This document shows, piece after piece, positions 55,453 through 64,000 of a DNA stretch of 64,000 nt (position 1 is its first letter; every line of letters starts with the position of its first letter). The position numbers and the translations under genes were made by a program. The DNA is taken from the NCBI RefSeq assembly GCF_014652715.1, contig NZ_BMZI01000001.1:143842-207841 (forward strand), written 5' to 3'. The notes under the pieces are model-generated. The model was not told the origin of the DNA. It was given only the letters and a program-made list of their open reading frames with translations, and ran no database searches. This DNA comes from Salinicola rhizosphaerae (GTDB lineage: Bacteria > Pseudomonadota > Gammaproteobacteria > Pseudomonadales > Halomonadaceae).

Positions 55453-56502
55453 CTAGGACGAGAGTGCGGGATTCAGCATTCCGCGCGGCAACTGCATGGT
55501 CAGGCAGTGAAGACTGCCATGTTGACGAATCACGGCGCGACAGTCGATGGGCACGATATCGCGGTCGGGAAAGGCACCGGCGAGCACCTCGAGCGCGATG
55601 AAGTCGGCGGCATCGGCGTAGGTGGGCACCAGCACGGCACCGTTGATGATCAGGAAGTTGGCATAGGTGGCCGGAAGTCGATGGCCGTCATCAGGATCGA
55701 AACAGGCTTTCGGCCAGGGCAGGGCAAGCAGTCGATACGCCGAGCCATCTTCACGACGAAGCGCCTTGAGCTCCTCCTCCATCGCGGCCAGCGCGTCGAA
55801 ATGCGGATCGGAGGGATCGTCGCAGCGCACGTAAGCGATGGTCGCCGGATCGCAGAAGCGCGCCAGCGTGTCGATATGACTGTCGGTGTCGTCGCCCTCG
55901 AGATGGCCGTTCTCCAGCCAGAGTACGCGAGAAACGCCAAAATCGGCCGCCAGGCGAGCTTCCACCGCTTCACGTCCGAGCTCAGGGTTGCGATTGGGAT
56001 TGAGCAGACAAGCGCTGGTTGTCAGTAACGTGCCCTCGCCGTCGCTTTCGATCGCGCCCCCCTCGAGCACCATCTCGCGCGTCGCCAGCGGTGCCCCGTA
56101 GACGCCGAGGCCGGCCAGGGTCTCGGTCAGGCGATTGTCGCGTTCGGCGGCGAATTTGCCGCCCCAGCCGGTGAAGACGTAGTCGAGCAGCTCGAGTCGA
56201 CCGTCTCGCTCGACGCCGATTGGCCCGTGGTCCCTTGCCCAGGTGTCGTCGCTGTCGGCGACCACGAAGTGGCGCTGCTCGACCGGCACATGCAGAGCGT
56301 CGAAGCGGGTCGTGAGACGCGCTCTCTGCGCCGCGTCGTGAACGCTGATCAGCACCGGCTCGTAGCGCGTGATGGCGCAGACGAGCGCTTCCAGCGTCGC
56401 CTCGATATGGTCGATCAGCGGCGCCCAGTCACTGGTCGGTGTCGGCCAGGTCAGCTGAATGGCGTCCTGCGGATGCCATTCGGGGAACAGACGAGCGGTC
56501 AT
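55453..56502 (-). CDS. aguA: Agmatine deiminase
   Basis: AguA converts agmatine to N-carbamoylputrescine and ammonia. The 349-residue member of the guanidino-group-modifying superfamily has SDDTWARDHGPI, GHLEGDDTDSHID (catalytic His with acidic residues), NFLIING and the catalytic cysteine 333 in GSLHCLTMQLP. The ATG at 56502 has GGAGA at five bases; an upstream ATG at 56514 is in frame, and the longer frame to 56841 is non-coding. Operon with aguB. Confidence 0.97.
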   Translation of the reverse strand: MTARLFPEWHPQDAIQLTWPTPTSDWAPLIDHIEATLEALVCAITRYEPVLISVHDAAQRARLTTRFDALHVPVEQRHFVVADSDDTWARDHGPIGVERDGRLELLDYVFTGWGGKFAAERDNRLTETLAGLGVYGAPLATREMVLEGGAIESDGEGTLLTTSACLLNPNRNPELGREAVEARLAADFGVSRVLWLENGHLEGDDTDSHIDTLARFCDPATIAYVRCDDPSDPHFDALAAMEEELKALRREDGSAYRLLALPWPKACFDPDDGHRLPATYANFLIINGAVLVPTYADAADFIALEVLAGAFPDRDIVPIDCRAVIRQHGSLHCLTMQLPRGMLNPALSS

Positions 56503-56791
56503 GGTGGTCTCCATGGCGAGGCGTTGCGATGTCGGTCGGTGTCTCCGGCCGACACCGGGCGCAACAGGGGGCGTTGGTGGACGCGGCATTGTAGAGCCGG
56601 GCGGCGAGCATGCAAGCGGAATTGGCCCGCCGACAGGCTGGCGGCTCGATGTTCGCGCGCCGCCGCCGTCCGGCGCCAGTGTAGCGCGCGTGAAGCGGCT
56701 GACAAGCCGCTGATATTCCCGTCCGATGGGCCGTTTGCGGCGGCGGACAAAACCCGTAACATGAGCCGCTGCTGACAAGGAAGCGAACCTG

Positions 56792-58033
56792 ATGCTTGAC
56801 CGTTTACCCTTTCTGGTAGGCCTGAGATATGTCCGGGCCAAACGACGTAATCACTTCATTTCATTCATCTCCCTGACATCGATGCTGGGTCTGTCCCTCG
56901 GTGTTGCGGTGCTGATTCTGGTGCTGTCGGTGATGAACGGTTTCGACCACGAGCTGCGCACGCGGATCCTGGGCATGGTGCCGCATACGCGCATCGAGCA
57001 GCAGGGCGGCATGCAGGACTGGAAAGCGCTGGCCGAAAAACTCGATCAGCATCGCGATGTGATGGCCGCCGCGCCGTACGTGCAGCAACAGGGCATGTTC
57101 TCGGCCAGCGGTCGCACACAGGGCGCGCTCGTCACCGGCGTGCAGCCGGATTATGAGCGCCAGGTGTCGATCATCAGCCAGCATATGCAGGCGGGCAGCC
57201 TTGATGACCTCGCGCCCGGCAGCTGGCACGTGGTGCTCGGTTCGCTGCTGGCACGCAATCTCGGGGTCGGGGTCGGTGACCGGGTCACGCTGCTGGTGCC
57301 CGAAGCCTCGATCACGCCGGGCGGGGTGTTCCCGCGTCTGAAGCGCTTCACCGTGAGCGGTATCTTCAAGGTCGGTGCGGATCTGGACGGCAATCTGGCT
57401 TATGCCAATATCGAGGATATGCAGGCGCTGGCGCGGCTCGGCGACAAGGTCGATGGTCTTCGCCTGAAACTCGACGATCTGTTCAAGGCCGGCTCGGTGA
57501 CGCGTGACATCGTCTCGAACCTCGGCGCTGGCTACCGCGGCCTGGACTGGACCTACACCCAGGGCAATCTGTTCCAGGCGATCCAGATGGAAAAGCACAT
57601 GATCGGTCTTCTGCTGATGGTGATCGTGGCGGTAGCCGCTTTCAATATCGTCTCGACCCTGGTCATGGTGGTAACCGACAAACACGCGGATATCGCGATT
57701 CTGCGGACTATCGGCGCGACGCCAAAATCCATCATGGGCATCTTCGTGGTGCAGGGGTTGGCGATCGGTATCATCGGGATCGTGATCGGCGTTGTGGCGG
57801 GTATTGCCCTGGCACTCTCGGTGTCCGATATCATCGCCTGGTTCCAGTCGGTGACCGGTATCCAGTTCCTCGATCCCAATGTCTATTTCATCAGCTATCT
57901 GCCTTCGCGGCTCGAATGGAGCGATGTGGGCGTGATCGTCTCCAGTGCTTTCGTGCTGACTTTCCTGTCCACGCTCTATCCCGCCTGGCGTGCGGCTCGC
58001 ATTCAACCGGCAGAGGTGCTGCGCTATGAGTGA
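56792..58033 (+). CDS. lolC: Lipoprotein-releasing ABC permease (LolC/E/F type)
   Basis: The 413-residue inner-membrane protein has four hydrophobic helices, one near the N-terminus (HFISFISLTSMLGLSLGVAV) and three in the last 150 residues, with a large periplasmic domain between. It releases outer-membrane lipoproteins to LolA together with LolD. Only one permease gene is present in this cluster, so it may act as a homodimer, as LolF does. The periplasmic segment ITPGGVFPRLKRF sits where the LolA-binding hook of LolC lies. The start is ATG at 56792; a good AAGGAAGCG is ahead of it. Overlaps lolD by 8 bp. Confidence 0.92.
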   Translation: MLDRLPFLVGLRYVRAKRRNHFISFISLTSMLGLSLGVAVLILVLSVMNGFDHELRTRILGMVPHTRIEQQGGMQDWKALAEKLDQHRDVMAAAPYVQQQGMFSASGRTQGALVTGVQPDYERQVSIISQHMQAGSLDDLAPGSWHVVLGSLLARNLGVGVGDRVTLLVPEASITPGGVFPRLKRFTVSGIFKVGADLDGNLAYANIEDMQALARLGDKVDGLRLKLDDLFKAGSVTRDIVSNLGAGYRGLDWTYTQGNLFQAIQMEKHMIGLLLMVIVAVAAFNIVSTLVMVVTDKHADIAILRTIGATPKSIMGIFVVQGLAIGIIGIVIGVVAGIALALSVSDIIAWFQSVTGIQFLDPNVYFISYLPSRLEWSDVGVIVSSAFVLTFLSTLYPAWRAARIQPAEVLRYE

Positions 58034-58760
58034 TTTTTCATCCGGCTCCCCGCTGCCGTCCCGGTCATCGCCGGCCGGCGAGCGAAACGTTATGCTCGAC
58101 TGTCGTGGACTGACGCGAGTCTACAGCGAAGGCCCGCAGGATCTCACCGTGCTGGACAGCCTCGAGATGACCGTGCATGCCGGTGAGCGAGTGGCTGTCG
58201 TCGGTAGTTCCGGCTCCGGCAAGACGACGTTGCTCAATCTGCTTGGCGGCGTCGACCGCCCGACCGCTGGTGAAGTGGTGATCGGTGGGCAGTCGTTGGC
58301 GGGGCTCAACGAAGCCGCGCTGGGGCGTTTCCGCAATCGCTACATCGGGTTCGTCTATCAGTTTCACCACCTGCTGGCGGAGTTTACCGCCGCCGAGAAC
58401 GTGGCGCTGCCGCTGATCATTCGGGGCGAGAAGCGCGGGCCGGCGGTCGAACGCGCGCGGGCGTTGCTCGAGCGAGTCGGCATGGCGCCGCGGGGCGAGC
58501 ACAAACCCGGCGAGCTCTCCGGCGGCGAGCGTCAACGCGTTGCCATTGCCCGCGCGCTGGTGACCGACCCGAGCCTGGTGCTGATGGACGAGCCGACCGG
58601 CAACCTGGACCAGACGACGGCGGGCAGCATTCTGGCGATGATGGACGAGCTGGCGGCGACGACCGACTGCGCGTTCGTCGTCGTCACCCATGACCTTTCG
58701 CTGGCGGCGCATCAGGATCGCACGCTCAAGCTCGACAAGGGCCGGCTCAGCGCGGTCTAG
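58026..58760 (+). CDS. lolD: Lipoprotein-releasing ABC ATPase LolD
   Basis: LolD powers lipoprotein release. The 244-residue ABC ATPase has Walker A GSSGSGKTT, signature LSGGERQRVA, Walker B LVLMDEPTGNLD and the switch His in VVTHDLS. Start ATG at 58026 overlaps the lolC stop by 8 bp. An in-frame ATG at 58092 (MLDCRGLTRVY) would drop an unconserved 22-residue N-terminus and remains possible. A strong terminator follows. Confidence 0.95.
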   Translation: MSDFSSGSPLPSRSSPAGERNVMLDCRGLTRVYSEGPQDLTVLDSLEMTVHAGERVAVVGSSGSGKTTLLNLLGGVDRPTAGEVVIGGQSLAGLNEAALGRFRNRYIGFVYQFHHLLAEFTAAENVALPLIIRGEKRGPAVERARALLERVGMAPRGEHKPGELSGGERQRVAIARALVTDPSLVLMDEPTGNLDQTTAGSILAMMDELAATTDCAFVVVTHDLSLAAHQDRTLKLDKGRLSAV

Positions 58761-58801
58761 CCCTGTTACTGCCCCTCGTTACACGACATTTCGTTAAAGC
58801 T

Positions 58802-58845
58802 CGCGCCGCCCTGGACGATGAAACGTTCAGGGCGGCGTGCTTTTG
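58802..58845 (+). terminator. Terminator of lolC-lolD
   Basis: CGCCGCCCTG at 58804-58813 pairs with CAGGGCGGCG at 58828-58837, with an inner ACG/CGT extension and TGCTTTT after it. It lies 40 bp after lolD and 50 bp before the convergent DUF2062 gene. Confidence 0.85.
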
Positions 58846-58894
58846 AGTGGGTCTTGCAGGCGTCATCGGGCCTCAGAGGGCGGCAGCGCCCGGC

Positions 58895-59425
58895 TCAATG
58901 ACTCTGTCTACGCCGTCGATGGCGCGCCCGTCGGCGCCAGCTGCGGTAGATTTGCCAGCGCCATATCAGGCGCACCAGCACGTTGCTGGCAATGGCGAGA
59001 ACCAGGCCGACCACGATCGAACCGGTAAATAGCGGCACGACGATATGCGCCATCTGCTCGGCGATCCATCCCGTCGTGATATGACCCGGGACCTCATGGG
59101 CGGGAGAGTCCAGCACCCAGGCACCGATGCGGTAGTTGAAATAGAACACCACCGGCATCGTCAGCGGATTGGTGATCCACACCAGGCTGACGGCGAGCGG
59201 CAGATTGCCGCGGAAGCAGTAGGCGCCGAGTGCCGCCAGCACCATCTGGAACGGGATCGGCAGCATCGCGGCGAAGAGTCCGACCATGCAGGCATTGGCC
59301 ACGCTGCGACGAGAGAGCACCCACAGGGCCGGGTCGCCCAGCATGTGGTGCATGAACCGCAGGGAGCGAGTGCCCTGCAGTCTCTCCCGGCTGGGTATGT
59401 AGCGCTGTAACCATCGACGAGACAT
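58895..59425 (-). CDS. DUF2062 inner-membrane protein
   Basis: The 176-residue protein has two or three hydrophobic helices (about residues 46-115 and 130-160) and basic ends, with the family signature FAAMLPIPFQMVLAA and VWITNPLTMPVVFYF. Function is unknown; in pseudomonads a DUF2062 gene sits between lol genes and comEC, as here. The start MSRRWLQRYIP at 59425 is chosen; an alternative ATG lies at 59455. Divergent from comEC with only about 100 bp between starts. Confidence 0.88.
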   Translation of the reverse strand: MSRRWLQRYIPSRERLQGTRSLRFMHHMLGDPALWVLSRRSVANACMVGLFAAMLPIPFQMVLAALGAYCFRGNLPLAVSLVWITNPLTMPVVFYFNYRIGAWVLDSPAHEVPGHITTGWIAEQMAHIVVPLFTGSIVVGLVLAIASNVLVRLIWRWQIYRSWRRRARHRRRRQSH

Positions 59426-59531
59426 GTGGCGGCTCGCTGCACGAAGAGCGCCCATTATCCATACAACGTGGAGGGCTCGCCATCTTGCGACTCGAGGCAA
59501 CCGTGATAGCGGGAGCAAGGAGCTGACGGTC

Positions 59532-61877
59532 TTGGTACGCCGACGGGCAGCGCGTTGGCGACGCCTCGCCGACCTGCGTCGGCGCGCGGGGTGGGCGATG
59601 CCAATGGCCTTGGCGGCACTGCTCGGGGTTGGCTGCGGCGCCGTCGGTGGCTTGACCCTGCTGGGGTTCGAGGCGTTGGCGCTCGTCGGCCTGCTGCTGG
59701 CGCTGTGGCGGCGGGCTCCCTGGCCCGCGTTGGCGATGATCGCCGCCTTCCACTGCGCTCACGGCGTCGAAGCGGCTTCCGCGGGCCGGGTTCCAACCGC
59801 GCTGGCTGGTCACGATTTCCGCCTCGTCGGCACTGTCGAGCAGCTCGATGTCGATGCGCGCCGCTCGCGATTTCGGCTGCGGGTTCGGGCGTGCCGTGCG
59901 CTCGACGAGGAGGCGGTATGCCCGCCTTTCACGTTGGTGCGACTCTCCTGGTACGGCGCGCCAGCGCTGGTGAACGGCGAGCGCTGGGCCTTGAGTGCGC
60001 GACTACGCGAGCCGTTGGGCTTCGCCAATCCGGACACGTTCGACTATGACGCCTGGCTGTGGCGAGAGGGCATCCAGGCGCTCGGCTACGTGCGTGATTC
60101 GCCGCCCGCCAAGCGCGAAGCGCCAGCGTCTTTTACCTTGCGCCATCAGGCGCTCGGCCAGCTCGAGGCAGTCTCCCTGTCGCCCCGCGCGAAGCGCTGG
60201 CTGGCGGCGCTGACGCTTGGCGCGGGTGACCGCCTGACGGATGAGGACTGGGCGCTGTTCAACGCCACCGGCACGACGCACCTGATGGTGATCTCGGGGC
60301 TGCATATCGGGCTGATCGCGACGCTTGCACTGCTGTTGCTGCGTCGGGCGGCACGACTTGTCTCGCCATGGCACTGGCGAATGGCTGCCTGGCCCTGGTG
60401 GGGCGCCGGCGCGGCAGCGTTCGGCTACGCGGCGCTGGCAGGGTTCGGGCCGCCGGCGCTGCGTGCGGCGATCATGGCCTGTGTCGGGCTATGGGCGGCC
60501 AGTGGCCGTCACGCTCCCGGTTGGTGGCAGGCCTGGTGGCTGGCACTCGCGCTGATCGTGATCGCGGATCCGCTGGCGCCCTGGCGGCCGGGTCTGTGGC
60601 TCTCGTTCGGCGCGGTTGCGGTGCTGATCATCGCCTGGTCGGGTCGCCCTCGACCGCGCGGACTGCGTGGATGGCTACTGGCACTGCTGCGGACACAATG
60701 GCTGTTGGCCCCGCTGATGGCGGCGGCGGTACTACTGGCGTTCGGGCGCCTGGCGCCGATTTCGCCGCTGGTCAATCTCGTGGTGGTGCCGCTGGTCAGT
60801 AGCGTCATGGTGCCGCTCGGTTTTCTGGGCTGGCTGGCGAACCCGTGGCCGGCGATCGCAGCCTGGGCGTGGTGGCCGTTCGATCAACTGGTCCAGGTCG
60901 TGGCGGCCTTCCTGTCGTGGGTCTCGACGCAGGCGCCGCTGTGGACACCGGCGCCGTGGTGGCGCTGGCCGGTCGCTTCGGGACTATTGATCTGGGGCAT
61001 GATCTGGTTGGTGCCCGGCCTGGCCTTGCGGACGCGTCTGCTGCCGGCGCTCATGCTCATCGTGCTCATGGTGACGCTGCAGCCGCCGCGGCTCGGCGAG
61101 AAGACACTGATCGTGACGGTGCATGATGTCGGGCAGGGGCAGCTCGTCGAGCTGCGCACGCGCTACCGCCGAGTGCTGATCGACACCGGCCCGAGATTCG
61201 TGTCGGGCTTCATGCCGGCGGCACTGCAGTGGCCGCCGGGGCAGCAATTCGACGATGTCGTGGTCACACACAGTGATATCGATCACGCCGGTGGCATCGA
61301 GGAGCTGCTTCGAGAGCATCACGTCAGCCGCTGGTGGGCGCCGAGAGGCAACGAGTTGGCGATCGACTCGCAGCGCTGTCTCGCCGGCGAGCAGTGGCAG
61401 GATCCCGATGGCACATGGCAGTTTCTTTCACCGCCGCCGCATGCCGAACGGCTCGAGCGCAATGATCGCTCCTGCGTCATGCTGATCACGATCGGAGGGC
61501 ACCGCGTGTTGATCACCGGAGACGCGAGCGCGGCGCGCGAGGCGATCTTCGCGCCGGGGCTCGGGTCGCCGGTCGACCTGCTCGTGGCCGGGCATCACGG
61601 CAGCGAGACCAGCTCCTCGCCGCTGCTGGTCGAGGCGGCGCGGCCGCGGGAAGTGGTATTCAGCAGCGGTCGTGGCAACCCCTTCGGCCACCCCGCGCCT
61701 TCAGTAGTGGCCCGATTCATCGCGGCCGGCAGCCGCGTCTGGAATACTGCTTACGATGGCGCCATTCGTGTGACGCTCTCGCCCGATGGCGTCCGGGTCC
61801 AGTCCCAGCGTCATCCAGGGTGGGGGCGCCGCATGGCTGTCGACGCCCACGCTGTTGGGGTAGAATCCAGCCCCTGA
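59532..61877 (+). CDS. comEC: DNA internalization/competence protein ComEC/Rec2
   Basis: ComEC forms the inner-membrane channel through which single-stranded DNA enters the cytoplasm. The 781-residue frame has an N-terminal DUF4131 segment, a hydrophobic competence domain with MVISGLHIGLIA, and a C-terminal metallo-beta-lactamase-like domain with TVHDVGQGQ, THSDIDHAGG and AGHHGSETSSS. Start uncertain. TTG at 59532 has AAGGAG nine bases ahead and gives a normal length. An ATG at 59424 would overlap the divergent gene and begins poorly; a later ATG at 59595 is also possible. Confidence 0.88.
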   Translation: MVRRRAARWRRLADLRRRAGWAMPMALAALLGVGCGAVGGLTLLGFEALALVGLLLALWRRAPWPALAMIAAFHCAHGVEAASAGRVPTALAGHDFRLVGTVEQLDVDARRSRFRLRVRACRALDEEAVCPPFTLVRLSWYGAPALVNGERWALSARLREPLGFANPDTFDYDAWLWREGIQALGYVRDSPPAKREAPASFTLRHQALGQLEAVSLSPRAKRWLAALTLGAGDRLTDEDWALFNATGTTHLMVISGLHIGLIATLALLLLRRAARLVSPWHWRMAAWPWWGAGAAAFGYAALAGFGPPALRAAIMACVGLWAASGRHAPGWWQAWWLALALIVIADPLAPWRPGLWLSFGAVAVLIIAWSGRPRPRGLRGWLLALLRTQWLLAPLMAAAVLLAFGRLAPISPLVNLVVVPLVSSVMVPLGFLGWLANPWPAIAAWAWWPFDQLVQVVAAFLSWVSTQAPLWTPAPWWRWPVASGLLIWGMIWLVPGLALRTRLLPALMLIVLMVTLQPPRLGEKTLIVTVHDVGQGQLVELRTRYRRVLIDTGPRFVSGFMPAALQWPPGQQFDDVVVTHSDIDHAGGIEELLREHHVSRWWAPRGNELAIDSQRCLAGEQWQDPDGTWQFLSPPPHAERLERNDRSCVMLITIGGHRVLITGDASAAREAIFAPGLGSPVDLLVAGHHGSETSSSPLLVEAARPREVVFSSGRGNPFGHPAPSVVARFIAAGSRVWNTAYDGAIRVTLSPDGVRVQSQRHPGWGRRMAVDAHAVGVESSP

Positions 61878-61933
61878 AACCGCCCGAACCTGCCGTGGGC
61901 GGAAGAGATTCTTACCCCTCGAACGGAGTCAAC

Positions 61934-63673
61934 GTGTCACGAACTTCCAGTTGGGCACTCTATAAGCGCCTTCTCGGATACGTGCAGTCCGAGTGGCGCT
62001 CCTTCGCCTTGGCGGTCGTCGGTTACGCCATCTACGCCGCGTCCAGTACCGCACTGGCCGAGATGATGAAACGCCTGATCGATGGCATCCAGCATCCGGA
62101 CGCGTCGTTTCGCTACTTCCTGCCGCTGTTCGTGATCTTCATGTTCGCCACCCGCGGCGTGGGTACCTTTCTGGGTACCTACTTCATGAGCAACGTCGCG
62201 CGTAACGTGGTGCACAAGCTGCGCTGTCAGGTGTTCAACCACATGCTGCACCTGCCGGGGCGGTTCTTCGACATGCACTCGAGCGGCCATCTGATCTCGC
62301 GGGTGACCTATCACGTCGAGCAGGTCACCGGTGCGGCGACCAACGCCATCACGGTCATCCTGCGCGAGGGGCTCTTCGTCATCGGGTTGATCGGCTATCT
62401 GCTCTGGACCAATTGGCTGCTGACGCTGATCTTCCTGGGCGTGACGCCATTGATCGGCCTGGTCGTACGCTACACCAGCAAGCGTTTCCGGCGGATTTCT
62501 CGGCGTATCCAGAATTCGATGGGCGAGGTCACTCACGTCGCTTCCGAGGCGCTCACCGGCTACCGGGTGGTTCGGACTCACGGCGCCGAAGAGTACGAGA
62601 AGCGTCGCTTCGAGGCGGCCAGCGCCTACAATCGCGAACAGAGCATCAAGGAGGCGATGACCAAGGCGACCAGCACGCCGGTGATTCAGCTGCTGATCGC
62701 GCTGGCGCTGGCCGGTCTGGTCTGGCTGGCGATGGCGCCGGAGCTGATGGCGGCGATGACGCCGGGAGAGTTCGTCGCATTCATCACCGCCGCCTCGCTG
62801 ATGGCCAAGCCCATTCGCTCGCTGACCGACGTCAACAGCATCATCCAGAAGGGGCTTTCCGCCGCGCAGGAGCTGTTCGGCCTGCTCAACCGACCGGCGG
62901 AGGTCGACGAGGGGACGCTGGCGCCGCATCGTTTCGCGGGCAACGTCCATTTCGAGAACGTGCGTTTCTCTTATGCCGAAGATCAGCCCGAGGTACTCAA
63001 GGGGATCGAGCTCGAGGTGCCGGCCGGGCAGATGGTGGCCATCGTCGGCCGCTCGGGTAGCGGCAAGTCGACGCTGATGAGCCTGCTTCCGCGATTCTAT
63101 CGGCCGACCGAAGGCCGCATCCTGATCGACGGCGTCGATATCCAGGACTATCAGCTTTCACCGCTGCGCCAGCAGATCGCGCTGGTCTCCCAGCAGGTAA
63201 CGCTGTTCAACACCACGATCGCCGACAATATCGCCTACGGCTGGCCCGATACGCCGCGTGAGAAGGTCGAAGAGGCCGCGCGTGCGGCCTACGCACACGA
63301 GTTCATCGAGCGTCTGCCGAACGGTTACGACACCATCGTCGGTGACAACGGCGTCATGCTCTCGGGCGGGCAACGGCAGCGCCTGGCGATCGCCCGGGCC
63401 ATCTTCAAGGATGCCCCCGTGCTGATCCTTGATGAAGCGACATCGGCACTGGACACCGAGTCGGAGCGCTACATCCAGCGTGCGCTCGAGGTGGTCTGCC
63501 GTAACCGCACGACCTTCGTCATCGCCCACCGTCTTTCCACCATCGAGCGAGCTGATCGAATCGTGGTGATGGAGCAGGGCAATCTGATCGAAAGTGGCAC
63601 CCATGCGGAGCTCTTGCAGAAGGAGGGTGCTTACGCCTCGCTGCATCAGCTGCAGTTTCAGGAGGAGGCGTGA
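61934..63673 (+). CDS. msbA: Lipid A export ABC transporter MsbA
   Basis: MsbA flips core-lipid A across the inner membrane. The 579-residue half-transporter has six hydrophobic helices and an ABC domain: Walker A VGRSGSGKST, Q-loop LVSQQVTLFN, signature LSGGQRQR, Walker B VLILDEATSALD and switch VIAHRLST. GTG start at 61934 with CGGAG ahead; the frame from 61820 overlaps comEC. Partnered with lpxK, which follows with a GTGA overlap, as in E. coli and pseudomonads. Confidence 0.96.
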   Translation: MSRTSSWALYKRLLGYVQSEWRSFALAVVGYAIYAASSTALAEMMKRLIDGIQHPDASFRYFLPLFVIFMFATRGVGTFLGTYFMSNVARNVVHKLRCQVFNHMLHLPGRFFDMHSSGHLISRVTYHVEQVTGAATNAITVILREGLFVIGLIGYLLWTNWLLTLIFLGVTPLIGLVVRYTSKRFRRISRRIQNSMGEVTHVASEALTGYRVVRTHGAEEYEKRRFEAASAYNREQSIKEAMTKATSTPVIQLLIALALAGLVWLAMAPELMAAMTPGEFVAFITAASLMAKPIRSLTDVNSIIQKGLSAAQELFGLLNRPAEVDEGTLAPHRFAGNVHFENVRFSYAEDQPEVLKGIELEVPAGQMVAIVGRSGSGKSTLMSLLPRFYRPTEGRILIDGVDIQDYQLSPLRQQIALVSQQVTLFNTTIADNIAYGWPDTPREKVEEAARAAYAHEFIERLPNGYDTIVGDNGVMLSGGQRQRLAIARAIFKDAPVLILDEATSALDTESERYIQRALEVVCRNRTTFVIAHRLSTIERADRIVVMEQGNLIESGTHAELLQKEGAYASLHQLQFQEEA

Positions 63674-64000
63674 CGCCAGTCGAGCGCGCCTGGTATCACG
63701 ATGCCCGCTGGCTGTCATTGCTGGCGCCGCTGGAGCGTCTTTATCGGCGGGTCGTTCGTCGGCGTCGACTGGCTTATCGGAGCGGTCGTCGCGCCGTCTG
63801 GCAGCCGCCGGTGCCTCTCGTCGTCGTGGGTAACCTCTCGGTGGGCGGTACCGGTAAGTCGCCATTGGTCGCGTGGCTGGCCAGGGATCTGGTCGAGCGA
63901 GGCTGGCGCCCGGGGATCGTTTCTCGCGGTTACGGTGGCAAGGCCCGCAGCTATCCGCTGCGCGTCGATGCCGACACGCCGGTTGCCGCCAGCGGCGACG
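63670..64000 (+). CDS. lpxK: Tetraacyldisaccharide 4'-kinase LpxK, N-terminal part (cut by window)
   Basis: LpxK phosphorylates the 4' position of the lipid A precursor. The first 110 residues include ERAWYHDARWLSLLAPLERL and the P-loop GNLSVGGTGKSP (family Walker A), then IVSRGYGGKARS. The GTG at 63670 overlaps the msbA stop (GTGA) and has GGAGGAGG directly ahead. The rest lies beyond the window end. Confidence 0.94.
   Translation, partial: MTPVERAWYHDARWLSLLAPLERLYRRVVRRRRLAYRSGRRAVWQPPVPLVVVGNLSVGGTGKSPLVAWLARDLVERGWRPGIVSRGYGGKARSYPLRVDADTPVAASGD

Overview
The window is about 64 kb of GC-rich gammaproteobacterial chromosome. It most resembles a halophilic or marine relative of the pseudomonads, probably Halomonadaceae (Halomonas, Salinicola or Chromohalobacter type). 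Three things point there. The run mfd, long-form GAPDH, nqrABCDEF, apbE, nqrM, sthA, then lolC/lolD, comEC, msbA, lpxK matches the pseudomonad gene order as I remember it. There is sodium machinery (Na+-NQR and AGCS- and SSS-type symporters). A Tus-like terminator protein sits outside the enterics. I see no rRNA, tRNA, CRISPR array, prophage or complete insertion sequence, and nearly all genes are intact housekeeping or catabolic genes.

Layout. 1-4.6 kb: 3' end of DNA polymerase II, a small lipoprotein, a GST, luxS, a TerB-like protein, apbC/mrp and dcd. 4.7-9.8 kb: an aldo/keto reductase and the purM-purN pair on the minus strand, then a PerM-type permease overlapping hda. 9.8-22.6 kb: a sugar-acid region. 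It holds a GbpR-like LysR regulator, exported aldose 1-epimerase, an L-arabinose ABC importer (araFGH), a GntP permease, an arabinonate-type dehydratase, YjbQ, an exported TIM-barrel protein and a zinc alcohol dehydrogenase. 22.8-29.9 kb: fumC, pyk, and topA with two small companion genes. 30-39 kb: a class II aldolase, a tiny membrane protein, a CDF transporter, an FMN/[3Fe-4S] glutamate-synthase-like protein, an alanine symporter, a universal stress protein, a membrane phosphoesterase and a sodium:solute symporter. 39-53 kb: mfd, GAPDH, and the nqr operon with its maturation genes and sthA. 53-64 kb: the Tus-like gene, aguA-aguB, lolC-type permease with lolD, a DUF2062 gene, comEC, msbA and the start of lpxK.

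How the genes work together. The ara cluster looks like the non-phosphorylating L-arabinose route: ring epimer interconversion, ABC uptake, then dehydration of L-arabinonate. The lactone-forming dehydrogenase, the lactonase and the steps after 2-keto-3-deoxyarabinonate are not in the window. NqrA-F form the sodium-pumping NADH:quinone oxidoreductase, ApbE attaches FMN to NqrB and NqrC, and NqrM helps assemble the iron centre. SthA balances NADH and NADPH. AguA and AguB turn agmatine into putrescine. MsbA, LpxK and the Lol proteins build the outer membrane.

The main points for a second look are the Tus-like protein, a HexR/RccR-type palindrome upstream of the GAPDH gene, a roughly 103-bp inverted-repeat element after the dehydratase, three short tandem-repeat arrays (18, 23 and 21 bp) in front of unrelated genes, a candidate shared operator before araF and gntP, and a Thr-to-Ser change at the flavin-attachment motif of NqrC.
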